A stretch of DNA of 57,930 nucleotides. Source: Desulfocucumis palustris (GTDB taxonomy: Bacteria > Bacillota > Desulfotomaculia > Desulfotomaculales > Desulfocucumaceae). Made by a program: the position numbers and the translations under genes. The DNA lies in NCBI RefSeq assembly GCF_002933875.1, contig NZ_BFAV01000127.1, positions 1 through 57,930 on the forward strand, in the 5' to 3' direction. A model generated the notes under the pieces. It made no database searches. It was given only the letters and a program-made list of their open reading frames with translations, and was not told the DNA's origin. This document shows, in pieces, positions 23,168 to 31,343 of the stretch (its first letter is position 1; each line of letters opens with the position of its first letter).

Positions 23168-23215
23168 ATGGTGGGGGTATTAATTTATGAGTTTCACAGA
23201 AAGAGTGATAAATAT

Positions 23216-23614
23216 ATGAAGCTGCATATCAAGAACCAACTGAGTGGCAAAATAGAATTCCGCATTGGCTCGAAGGAGTATGAACTTGACCCGGATCAGG
23301 AAATCACCATAGAGGCTAACGATGAAGATTGCATGTATTTCGACCACTATGATTGGCAAAAAGACTCAATTCGATTTCAAGAAAACGGTAATTGCCCGAT
23401 ATGCTTTGGTGGTGATTGCGCTGAAGGGCATCATGACGGATGCTATATTGATGAACTGGGAGTACAGAAAGATGCAGCATTTGAGTTTATAAACGAGCTA
23501 ATAAGATGCTTTGAAGAAACACCTCTTTCCGAGGATGGAACCCATAGGTTAATAGTTGATAAGGCGACACTTGAGAAAGCGAAAAAGGCGCTTGTCAATG
23601 CTGGGTGTTGCTGA
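23216..23614 (+). CDS. unknown phage protein with Cys/His cluster
   Basis: About 132 residues from ATG 23216 (MKLHIKNQ) after AGAAAGAG; the frame is open from ATG 23168, but that start has no ribosome site and lies in the G-rich repeats. A beta-like first half is followed by CPICFGGDCAEGHHDGC, a likely metal-binding cluster, and a helical end finishing AGCC. No family recognised. Confidence 0.55.
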   Translation: MKLHIKNQLSGKIEFRIGSKEYELDPDQEITIEANDEDCMYFDHYDWQKDSIRFQENGNCPICFGGDCAEGHHDGCYIDELGVQKDAAFEFINELIRCFEETPLSEDGTHRLIVDKATLEKAKKALVNAGCC

Positions 23615-23654
23615 ACACAATGTTAAAAATGCGACATAAGGAGGCGAGTTTGAA

Positions 23655-24437
23655 ATGAATGATCCATTTGAAACGGGCATCCCAAAATATTCAACAGCAC
23701 AGAGTATTTATGATGCTTTGTGTGAGCTGACGCAGACCGAGGAAATGGGCATATTGGGCGAAATGTTTGCCGATGTGAGCTATGACGGGCAGGACTACTA
23801 TTACACAGATAAAGGCGCCGTACTCAAAGAAAAATTTGAAAAACTGAGCGATTACGGCAATAAAATGTGGCTTATGGACCTAGCTGTGTGGCAGATTGAC
23901 CAGGATGGATACATTGAAATCCATGACATAGTGTACGACGCTCTGATTGATTCAGATTTGGCAAAGAGGATCGGCTTCAAGAAGCTGTTTATTGATAAGA
24001 TGCTTAACGGCTATAAATCAGACTACAAAGAAATTATCGAAGAATACGCCGCCGAGTTGGGAAAACTGAACCGCTTTAACGACTTTGAAATGATCGGGGC
24101 TTTTAACCGGGTTATGCAGGCGCGTGGCAAAACGGTGTACGGAATAACATATCCTACATTTGCTTACTACATGGCCGAAAAAGTGCGGGGGCTTCAGTTA
24201 CAAAATGAAACAAGGCTTATCGCCGAATGCCGCGCCCTGCTCACCAGCTACGATGATTTTATGCTGGGGTTGCGCATGAATCAATCGCTATATACCAGAC
24301 TAGAAGGGCAGTACAAAACCAAAGCATTACAACTACAGGCAAGCTATGAGGATATGGTCAGGCGGATTCTATTAGCTGCCAAAGATCAAGGTATTGTCTT
24401 TGAACCCGTTGAAGCCATAAAAATGCTCCCAGAGTAG
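23655..24437 (+). CDS. unknown phage protein, 260 residues
   Basis: Starts at ATG 23655 after AAGGAGG. The protein is mixed helical, acidic, and rich in Tyr and Asp, with no signal peptide or membrane span. Features such as GITYPTFAYYMAEKVRGLQ and a helical C-terminus are visible, but no family is recognised. It lies between early and late modules, where cargo genes are common. Confidence 0.55.
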   Translation: MNDPFETGIPKYSTAQSIYDALCELTQTEEMGILGEMFADVSYDGQDYYYTDKGAVLKEKFEKLSDYGNKMWLMDLAVWQIDQDGYIEIHDIVYDALIDSDLAKRIGFKKLFIDKMLNGYKSDYKEIIEEYAAELGKLNRFNDFEMIGAFNRVMQARGKTVYGITYPTFAYYMAEKVRGLQLQNETRLIAECRALLTSYDDFMLGLRMNQSLYTRLEGQYKTKALQLQASYEDMVRRILLAAKDQGIVFEPVEAIKMLPE

Positions 24438-24492
24438 CGTGCACACACCATAAGATTTAGTGTACATTCCAATAATTAAGGAGGCATATAAA

Positions 24493-25071
24493 TTGAAAAA
24501 TATAATAGTTGATCCCCCGAGGTTTCATGTTTTTAAACAGGAGGACATTGAAAAACACTTAAATACCAGCCAAAAGGAAAATCTTGAAGATATTATCTGT
24601 GGTATTCATGCTGGCAGGATAGTTGACGGAAAAAATGAGTGGCCGAATACTTACCTAGTGTTTAATATCGACGAACCCTATGCACAGCAGGTATGGGATA
24701 TTATGAGTGCACATGGACACACTCCTTGCTGCGACTGCCATGAATCCAAAAAAGAAATATTCTGTAAATCGGGCAGTTGTCTCTGGTACGGACTATTATC
24801 CGGTATGAGTAGTAACGGAGAAGCGCCCAATTTAATCTGGGGCGACGATAATGAACGTGTTTGTTGTTGTTGTGAAGGCGTAACGAAAGATCAATTTATT
24901 GATCAGGTAAAAATTGAAGCCAAGACTTATGAAGTCGAGTTGCCAGAAAATCTTGATGTAAGGATAGAGGCTATGATAAGCACTGACAAAACCATACACG
25001 GGGACACAATTCAGCCCCTTTCTGGATGTGGTGTTATTATAGAGGACTTTTGGGTTTTGGAAATTTGGTAG
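24493..25071 (+). CDS. unknown Cys-rich phage protein
   Basis: About 192 residues from TTG 24493, eight bases after AAGGAGG (the upstream GTG at 24460 precedes that site). Two cysteine groups, CCDCHESKKEIFCKSGSC and CCCC, suggest metal binding. The end (GDTIQPLSGCGVIIEDFWVLEIW) is beta-like. No family recognised. Confidence 0.5.
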   Translation: MKNIIVDPPRFHVFKQEDIEKHLNTSQKENLEDIICGIHAGRIVDGKNEWPNTYLVFNIDEPYAQQVWDIMSAHGHTPCCDCHESKKEIFCKSGSCLWYGLLSGMSSNGEAPNLIWGDDNERVCCCCEGVTKDQFIDQVKIEAKTYEVELPENLDVRIEAMISTDKTIHGDTIQPLSGCGVIIEDFWVLEIW

Positions 25072-25113
25072 TTGCTGCATATTTCAACAATTTTGCGCCA
25101 CAGGAGGTGTAAC

Positions 25114-25314
25114 ATGATTAGTAAGGGTCAGAAACTAATTCATCTGCCAACTGGAAGACCTGTAGTGGTGGCCGAAATAGCAGAAGATAGTTTTACGGTT
25201 AATACAACTGATGACATATGGCCTCATCCCAAAACAGGAAAACCATGGGGTGGATGCTCATGGATATTATTGTGGGATAAATTAGAGGAATTTAAAAATG
25301 TTGAAACAGGCTAA
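25114..25314 (+). CDS. small unknown phage protein
   Basis: A 66-residue protein starting at ATG 25114, four bases after a CAGGAGGTG site. It shows a KOW/SH3-like pattern (GQKLIHLPTGRPVVVAEI, then SFTVNTTDDIW) and ends in a WILLWDKLEEF helix. Function unknown. Confidence 0.5.
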   Translation: MISKGQKLIHLPTGRPVVVAEIAEDSFTVNTTDDIWPHPKTGKPWGGCSWILLWDKLEEFKNVETG

Positions 25315-25345
25315 ATAAAATCTAATGTGATGGGAGGTAACGGTG

Positions 25346-25684
25346 TTGAACAAAAAATTGGTAAAAGATATATGTTCAACCAATGATCTGCCTGAACTGT
25401 ATATGACAATTGCAAGTCTTATCGGTTTAGAAAATACGCTTCTATTAGCCGGGAAACTAGGTGGTGAATCGGTATATTTTCCACGCCTTACCTCCTTGAA
25501 TCGTTATGCAAGGAACCGGCGAATACAAGAAGAATTCACTGGGTATAATATACGCTCTTTAGCAAAAAAACATCATATCTCAATTCGAAGAGTGCAGCAG
25601 ATAGTAAAGGATATAAAACCAAAAGATAAAGGGAAGAAATCAGCAGATAGAAGACTAATCCAGCCGTCTCTTTTCGATATTTAA
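25346..25684 (+). CDS. mor: Mor-type transcription activator of late genes
   Basis: About 112 residues from TTG 25346 (GTG 25343 possible) after GGGAGG. It matches the Mu Mor/C family: an N-terminal dimerisation part (LPELYMTIASLIGLENTLLLAGKLGGESVYFPR) and a C-terminal HTH (NIRSLAKKHHISIRRVQQIVKDI). Mor activates middle transcription in Mu, and C the late genes. Only one member is present here, directly before the late operon, so it may do both jobs. Confidence 0.85.
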   Translation: MNKKLVKDICSTNDLPELYMTIASLIGLENTLLLAGKLGGESVYFPRLTSLNRYARNRRIQEEFTGYNIRSLAKKHHISIRRVQQIVKDIKPKDKGKKSADRRLIQPSLFDI

Positions 25685-25742
25685 CGCGAAACAAATTAAA
25701 GAAATATTTCAGTAGAAATGCACAATTCAAAAATGATATATT

Positions 25743-25767
25743 CCGGCTATGGCCGGTTTTTGTTTTT
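25743..25767 (+). terminator. terminator between early/middle and late operons
   Basis: CCGGC-TATG-GCCGG (25743-25756) is followed by TTTTTGTTTTT (25757-25767). It ends the unit that finishes with the Mor-type gene; the holin gene starts 28 bases later, so a late promoter should lie in 25685-25794. Confidence 0.85.
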
Positions 25768-25794
25768 AGGCCAAAATTAAAGGAGTGATTGTAA

Positions 25795-26244
25795 ATGTGG
25801 GAGCAATTAAACGCACAATTTAATGACACATTGGTGAGTGTAGCCGCTGGGTTGTTGGCCCTGGCCGGGGCCGCCGCATCATACTACCTCAAAAGGGGGG
25901 CAGACAAGCTAAAAGCCGAAACCAGCCGTATCCAAGACCAGACTCAGGCACAATTGATGTGGCAGGCTATTGACCGGCTGGAAGATACGGCGGAAAAGGT
26001 TGTAGCTAAAACAGAGCAGACCGTGGCCGAAGAATTGCGCCAGGCTGTAAAAAATGGCAAGGCGGACCGTTCTAAGCTTGTGGCCTTGGGAGAAAAAGCT
26101 TGTAATGAAATTCTCCAAACAATGGAGCCGGATGTTGTTAATGTCCTACGGGCAAACCTGGGAGATTTGAAGACATACGTTTTGAGTACGGTTGAGGCTC
26201 AAGTAAAGCGCATGAAAGAAGCAAAAGAAAACTTAAGGGGGTAG
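25795..26244 (+). CDS. LLH-family phage holin
   Basis: A 149-residue protein with one N-terminal membrane helix (about 13-31, SVAAGLLALAGAAASYYLK) and a long charged, helical cytoplasmic part, as in the LLH (phiLC3-like) holin family. It would permeabilise the membrane for the GH25 endolysin, which is encoded 21 kb away at the end of the late operon. ATG 25795 follows AAAGGAGTG. Confidence 0.7.
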   Translation: MWEQLNAQFNDTLVSVAAGLLALAGAAASYYLKRGADKLKAETSRIQDQTQAQLMWQAIDRLEDTAEKVVAKTEQTVAEELRQAVKNGKADRSKLVALGEKACNEILQTMEPDVVNVLRANLGDLKTYVLSTVEAQVKRMKEAKENLRG

Positions 26245-26251
26245 TGGCTTA

Positions 26252-26587
26252 ATGGATGGAGCTGCCCAAGCTCTTCCCCCTTCCCTGCTATTTCCTGCGC
26301 TATTAATTCTTATCTCAATATTATCAGCGGCGGTTGGGATAATCGGATATTTTTTAAAAGACATCAAGGTGATGCAAAAAGAGAAGGATGACAAGCAAGA
26401 CAAGGCCATCCAGGACGTGAAAGACGAGTTGGCTGATTTTAAAGCCCAAATGCCCCATGTTTATGTTATGAGAGATGATTATGTTCGCGAAATATCCAGC
26501 CTGAATCTGAAGATGGATCGTGTAATTCGTGAGGTAAGCGGCCTGGCTAAGATTTTTAGAAAAACCGGTGGAGGCGATGACGAATGA
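26252..26587 (+). CDS. membrane-anchored coiled-coil protein (Mu gp25 / DUF2730-like)
   Basis: A 111-residue protein with one membrane helix (about 12-36) and a coiled coil after it (KEKDDKQDKAIQDVKDELADF). Size, topology and position before gp26- and gp27-like genes fit Mu gp25 (DUF2730). A lysis accessory role is possible. Its end overlaps the next gene by 4 bases. Confidence 0.6.
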   Translation: MDGAAQALPPSLLFPALLILISILSAAVGIIGYFLKDIKVMQKEKDDKQDKAIQDVKDELADFKAQMPHVYVMRDDYVREISSLNLKMDRVIREVSGLAKIFRKTGGGDDE

Positions 26588-26892
26588 TAATAAGCCAAAG
26601 TAAAGAACTTCGCGGGTTTGTTTTAAATATGTGCAAGGTCAATTACCCTCATGGCTGCAGCGAACAATTAATTCAGACGACTGCTGAACAAAACCAGTTT
26701 GACGTAAGCACGGGACTTATAGCCGGGCATATTGAGTACCTGGAAGAGAAAGGGTATGTCCGGGTGGATGAGATTAAAAATAATCGGCTCAAAATAGTGC
26801 GCAAAATGGTCTACATTACAGCCAAGGGAATTGACTTGCTGGAAGGCAACATTCCGGAGGATCCCGGGGTACTGACGATACCGGAGGAGTAG
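26584..26892 (+). CDS. winged-helix protein (Mu gp26-like position)
   Basis: A 102-residue protein coupled by ATGA. The order of helices and hairpin (ELRGFVLNMC, HIEYLEEKGYVRVDEI, KMVYITAKGIDLLEG) is that of a winged helix. It stands where Mu encodes gp26, just upstream of the gp27/gp28 packaging genes. Confidence 0.6.
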   Translation: MIISQSKELRGFVLNMCKVNYPHGCSEQLIQTTAEQNQFDVSTGLIAGHIEYLEEKGYVRVDEIKNNRLKIVRKMVYITAKGIDLLEGNIPEDPGVLTIPEE

Positions 26893-26896
26893 TAAT

Positions 26897-27442
26897 ATGT
26901 CACGCCGTAAGCACCACAAGGTGGCAACACTGCCGCCTGAAATCGTGGAAGCTGTCAATGATATGCTGGTCAAAGGGCATACCTATCAACAGATAGTAAA
27001 CTATTTGGGCCAAATGGGCACACCCGTATCTATAGCTTCTGTTGGTAGGTATAGCAAAGACTTTTTAACAAAATTTGAACGACTTAGGCAGATCAGAGAT
27101 CAGGCGAAGGCTATCGTGGATAGCAATGAAGACACTCCGGGAACGCAATTGGCAGAGGCCACAAGCGAACTGGCGCTATCCATGATTATGGAAACATTAA
27201 CGTCTCTTGATAATCTCCAGGGGGAAAAAGTAACAGAACTTCTCAAGGTGCTCCCTAAGCTGGCCGATGCGTCTACAAAGCGCGAAGCCCTGAAGCTGCA
27301 ATTCAACAAGGGTGTTGAAGCGGCATCCGTGAGGATAAAGGAAGCACTGAGGAAGGAACTGGAGGCGGACCCGGAGCTCATGCAACGGGTTATTGAGTTG
27401 GTGGAGCAGTCAAAAGAACAGGCGTTTAATCAGGGGAAGTGA
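26897..27442 (+). CDS. Mu gp27-like DUF3486 protein, probable small terminase subunit
   Basis: A 181-residue protein matching the DUF3486 family: a basic N-terminus (SRRKHHKVATLPPEIVEAVND), an HTH (KGHTYQQIVNYLGQMGTPVSIASVGRY) and a helical C-terminus. Directly upstream of the large terminase gene, it would recognise phage DNA at the packaging start. It overlaps the open frame of the terminase, whose real start lies just after its stop. Confidence 0.8.
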   Translation: MSRRKHHKVATLPPEIVEAVNDMLVKGHTYQQIVNYLGQMGTPVSIASVGRYSKDFLTKFERLRQIRDQAKAIVDSNEDTPGTQLAEATSELALSMIMETLTSLDNLQGEKVTELLKVLPKLADASTKREALKLQFNKGVEAASVRIKEALRKELEADPELMQRVIELVEQSKEQAFNQGK

Positions 27443-27446
27443 TGGT

Positions 27447-29081
27447 TTGGGCATTCTGAAAGAATTGGTGGGGGAAAGTCAGAAAGGGCTTGATTTTCAG
27501 GAATATTGTTATCAGCATATTATCCTCGACGACAAAACTCCATACAACGTCCTAAACCGTTCCTTCATGAAGGAGATTGTTGAGGCCGTCTTTTCTCACC
27601 CGCATATAACCATTTCAAAAGGCGCTCAAACAGGCTTTAGCACTCTGTTCCTTGCCCATGGGTTATACATGGTGGATATCCTAGGAGCCAACTTAATATA
27701 TTATCTCCCCACTGATAAGATGGCTGTCAGGTTCGGCCAGACCCGCTTTGACCCATATGTGCAACGAAGTAAATACATTCAGTCCCGGCTCATGGGCACA
27801 GACCAGGCCGGGCTTAAACAAATTGGAACCCATTTCTTTTACATGTTGGGCTTGGTGAGTAAAACTGGAGCAATTTCCATCCCTGCCGATGAAGTCCTCT
27901 TTGACGAAGTAGCCTTAATCAATAGGGAGAACATGGAGCTGGCGCAAGACAGGATCCTGGCCTCTAAGTTGGGCTGGCAGCGATATTTCAGCGCTCCGCT
28001 TTTTGAAGAGGACGGGATAGATGAGCTGTATCGCGAAAGTGATATGCGGAAATGGTTGGTCATATGTAAAGGCTGCAGGCGTGAGTCAATAGTCGAGGAA
28101 GAATTCCCCGATAATGTGCGCGATGAGCGCAAGAAAAAAGGCAAAATCTATCTGGCATGCCCCAAGTGTGAAAAGCCCCTGGATGTGGACAATGCCGGCT
28201 GGGTACCCGAACACCCCGAGCGCACCCAAAGAGGCTATAGGGCACCGCAGCTGATTATTAAGAACACGCGCCTGGATCTTATCTGGGACAGGTGGCTGAA
28301 GGTTCAGGGGAAACCGGCAAAGCTGGCACGCTTCAGGCGTTCTGTATTGGGCATAGCGGACAGCGGCAACATGCAGCCAATTACCGGAAAAGTGCTGGAA
28401 TTGGTAGAGGCAAGCAGTAATTACCACTTCCAGGACAGGTCAGATGAAGTCTGCGCGATGGGAATAGACATGGGCGACCGCGCCCATGCCGCTGTCGTGG
28501 CCCCCCTGGGAGAGGAAGGATTCCGGATTATCGCCGCTTTTCACGTTGACGTCGAAGACCTGCTTAATTTAATACCGGTATGGGAAGAAGCATATAACCT
28601 GGGGGCGTTAATAATCGACGCCATGCCCTATAAAACTGAATCAAAGCGGGTTGTAAGGGCTCTGAAAGAAGCCGTGGGTTTTATTCAGTATTTCAAATCC
28701 ACCTACAAGGAAACAACCGAGGGAGAAGATGAGAAAGAGGTTAGGGTTATTCACGTTGACCGTGATGAATCCTTGGATGACACCACATCGCTTTTCTCAA
28801 TCAATCCTCCCCAGGCGCTGCTATTCAAACCCAGGAACACCGATGAAGAAAAAGCTCTTGATGAGGTAAAGCGGCACCTGAAAAAGCTTGTAAAGGAAGA
28901 AACAGCAGGCCCTGACGGACAGAAGAAGATTTCATACAAAAAGAACGTTGAAAACCACTACGGTATGGCGATTAACTCAGCCAGAATTGCCCTTGTGTTC
29001 AGAAAGATTAGATATGCTGGGCGGGGCCTAACCGGAATCACCGTTGTTGGACGCAATGCGGTTGCTGATATTAACTGGTAA
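27447..29081 (+). CDS. large terminase subunit (Mu gp28-like)
   Basis: A packaging motor of about 544 residues. TTG 27447, six bases after AGGGGAAG, is the likely start. The ATPase has a variant Walker A GAQTGFST (59-66) and Walker B LFDE (D153, E154). A zinc ribbon CxxC (207/210) ... CxxC (238/241) lies between the motor and the nuclease. The RNase-H-like nuclease shows D341 (GIDMGD) and D391 (IIDAMP). It would cut and package integrated copies by the headful mechanism. Confidence 0.85.
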   Translation: MGILKELVGESQKGLDFQEYCYQHIILDDKTPYNVLNRSFMKEIVEAVFSHPHITISKGAQTGFSTLFLAHGLYMVDILGANLIYYLPTDKMAVRFGQTRFDPYVQRSKYIQSRLMGTDQAGLKQIGTHFFYMLGLVSKTGAISIPADEVLFDEVALINRENMELAQDRILASKLGWQRYFSAPLFEEDGIDELYRESDMRKWLVICKGCRRESIVEEEFPDNVRDERKKKGKIYLACPKCEKPLDVDNAGWVPEHPERTQRGYRAPQLIIKNTRLDLIWDRWLKVQGKPAKLARFRRSVLGIADSGNMQPITGKVLELVEASSNYHFQDRSDEVCAMGIDMGDRAHAAVVAPLGEEGFRIIAAFHVDVEDLLNLIPVWEEAYNLGALIIDAMPYKTESKRVVRALKEAVGFIQYFKSTYKETTEGEDEKEVRVIHVDRDESLDDTTSLFSINPPQALLFKPRNTDEEKALDEVKRHLKKLVKEETAGPDGQKKISYKKNVENHYGMAINSARIALVFRKIRYAGRGLTGITVVGRNAVADINW

Positions 29082-29105
29082 CACTGGTAACGGAGGACTT
29101 ATAAA

Positions 29106-30374
29106 ATGTCAGAAGCTTACCGGCCTGCGGTCGGGCAAATCGGAAGCCAGCTAAATACCACGTTTTCCCTCTTTGACGGCGCGGTTATTAACCCCGATGC
29201 CGCCCTGGTGCCGGAGTATGAAAGGATGCTGGATACGGATGAAACCGTCAGCGCGTCATTCTATTTTCTCACCCTCTGCGTTATCAGTTTTTTGGGGGAA
29301 TATAACCATCCTGACAAGCCGGAAATAACACAATTTGTCATGGACTGCTTTGAAGAGATGGAGGGCAGCTTGGCTCCGGCCTGCGAGGACATTCTTTCAT
29401 CGGTTTGGGCTGGGTATTCAGTAACCGAGATTATTTGGAAGGCTGTGGGCACTAGGCTGATGCTGGACTACCTGGCAACCTATCACCCGTCAACTATTAC
29501 ATTTGACGTTACTGAGCGGGGACGGCTGAAAAACATTCAACAGCTCACGGTTTTTAATGCTATCGGGGCGGATTTGCCGCCTGAAAAATGTATTGTGTTC
29601 TCCTACCGGAAGAGGTTTGGCAATCACTATGGCAAGAGTGCCTTTAAACCCGTGCGGAAAAACTGGCTCCTGAAAGATGCTTTTCTAAAAATGTGGGCCA
29701 GAGCTGCGGACAAGTTCGGCACTCCCCTGCTGGTGGCCATCGTTCCGGACGGCACCATTAAGGATCCGGAAAGCGGCGAAGATATTGACCAGCTTCAATA
29801 TGCCACAAAAATGCTGGCTAACGTTCAAAGCGGCACGGCCCTTGCCCTGTCATCCAAAGGAGGGGGCGGCACCGGTTCCGGCCAGGTGCCTGATGTTAAA
29901 GCTCTGGTCGCTGGAGGATCCGGTGTTGGGGATACCTTTGAAAGCGCCATGGGATACTTCAATAAAATGATTAGCCGTGGGTTGCTGGTGCCCTCCCTGG
30001 TTTTCGACGAAGGTGCGAGATCCGGCAGCCTGGCTCTTGGGACATCCCACTTTTTCGGCTTCCTGCTCATGGCCAGGGCGATATTTGTTCAGCTTAAAGA
30101 GGTGCTTTTAGATCAATTCATTTGCAGGTTAATTGAGTACAACTTTGGCAAGCAAAAGAACTGGGGAGACTTCCAGGAACGGCCCCCCAGCGCCGAAGAG
30201 TTAAAGCTGTGGACAGAGATTTTCGACGGCCTTACCAGGTCAGGAACCTTTGACCCGGCAATTGAAGAAGATTTTCGTTATGCCAGGGCAAAGATGGGGC
30301 TGCCGGACAGAGCTCCCAATAATAGCTTAAAGGTCAAGGCAGCTTATGAAAGATATAAAAGGGCCGGTGAGTAG
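29106..30374 (+). CDS. portal protein (Mu gp29-like, DUF935)
   Basis: A 422-residue protein with DUF935 features: LDTDETVSASFYFLTLCV near the start, CEDILSSVWAGYSVTEIIW, and an NKMISRGLLVPSLVFDEGARSGSLALG segment. It forms the dodecameric portal at the capsid vertex for DNA entry and tail attachment. It follows the terminase by 24 bases, as in Mu. Confidence 0.85.
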   Translation: MSEAYRPAVGQIGSQLNTTFSLFDGAVINPDAALVPEYERMLDTDETVSASFYFLTLCVISFLGEYNHPDKPEITQFVMDCFEEMEGSLAPACEDILSSVWAGYSVTEIIWKAVGTRLMLDYLATYHPSTITFDVTERGRLKNIQQLTVFNAIGADLPPEKCIVFSYRKRFGNHYGKSAFKPVRKNWLLKDAFLKMWARAADKFGTPLLVAIVPDGTIKDPESGEDIDQLQYATKMLANVQSGTALALSSKGGGGTGSGQVPDVKALVAGGSGVGDTFESAMGYFNKMISRGLLVPSLVFDEGARSGSLALGTSHFFGFLLMARAIFVQLKEVLLDQFICRLIEYNFGKQKNWGDFQERPPSAEELKLWTEIFDGLTRSGTFDPAIEEDFRYARAKMGLPDRAPNNSLKVKAAYERYKRAGE

Positions 30375-30375
30375 C

Positions 30376-31317
30376 TTGAATCAACAGGCAATGTTTAGAC
30401 AACTGGATGCTGCAGAGGAAAAGCTGCTCTCCAAATGGGATTCCTGGCTGAATGCATCTTTTAAGACAATCCCCTGGAGTGACATCGAGAGAGCTGCCAG
30501 GTCCGGATCCAGGCCGGGGGTTCTTAGCCGGCTCCCTCCCATTATCGTTCCGGATGCCGGCTCTCTTGCGGGGATGTTGGCGGACCATGGCGCTGAAATG
30601 GTGGCTGCCGGCCAGGCCCACGGTGACCTGCTGGTCGAGGAACTTCACCGCAAGTTCAGAAATAGAAAGCTCTCAGAAAGGTTTTTGGAGCTGCCGCCCA
30701 TTATGCCGGTTGAAATTATTCTTCCGGCGCAGGATGACGATATAACTGCAATCACATATGGAACAAGGAAGTTTGCGGACTTGCCCGGGTTTGATTTTGA
30801 ATATGATGAAGACCCGAAGGTTATTCCGGAGAAGGCCATAGGCGCGATGGAGGCCAGGGCCATGGTACTGGCCGGTGATGTGGAGGCCGACCTGGTTGCC
30901 CAAGTAAAAAAAGCCATGGTTAGGTTTCTGGCCGGAACCAGCAGGCTGCAGACGGAGAACGCCCTGAAGGACATTTTGAAATCTTCCTGGGACAGGGCTA
31001 GTAACATAGCCACCACTGAGAGCACCTATTCATATAACCGTGGCCGGCTGGCCAGCTTTGCAGAAAATAGGGTTGATTATGTTCAGTTTTCCGCTGTGAA
31101 CGACTCCAGAACCTCTCCACAGTGCAGAAGCAGGCACGGGCGTGTTATGAGGCTTGATGACCCCGCCCTTCCGGGAAACACTCCCCCGCTGCATGGGAGG
31201 TGTAGGTCGGTGCTTGTCCCGCTGTATTCGGCTTATCAAGGCGACTTGATAACTCCCGAAAGGCTTGACTGGAGCTTAGCGGCACCGCTGCCGAAAGGTT
31301 GGAAGAGCGCGGCATAA
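30376..31317 (+). CDS. Mu gpF-like head morphogenesis protein
   Basis: About 313 residues from TTG 30376 after GGTGAG; the frame is open from ATG 30346, which lacks a ribosome site. The C-terminus carries the SPP1-gp7/Mu-F signature: ATTESTYSYNRGRLASF, CRSRHGRVMRLDD, PPLHGRCRSVLVPL, with the conserved Cys, His and Cys-Arg. A minor capsid protein linked to the portal. Confidence 0.85.
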   Translation: MNQQAMFRQLDAAEEKLLSKWDSWLNASFKTIPWSDIERAARSGSRPGVLSRLPPIIVPDAGSLAGMLADHGAEMVAAGQAHGDLLVEELHRKFRNRKLSERFLELPPIMPVEIILPAQDDDITAITYGTRKFADLPGFDFEYDEDPKVIPEKAIGAMEARAMVLAGDVEADLVAQVKKAMVRFLAGTSRLQTENALKDILKSSWDRASNIATTESTYSYNRGRLASFAENRVDYVQFSAVNDSRTSPQCRSRHGRVMRLDDPALPGNTPPLHGRCRSVLVPLYSAYQGDLITPERLDWSLAAPLPKGWKSAA

Positions 31318-31343
31318 ATAGTTTTAAGGGTTGGTGATTCGCA

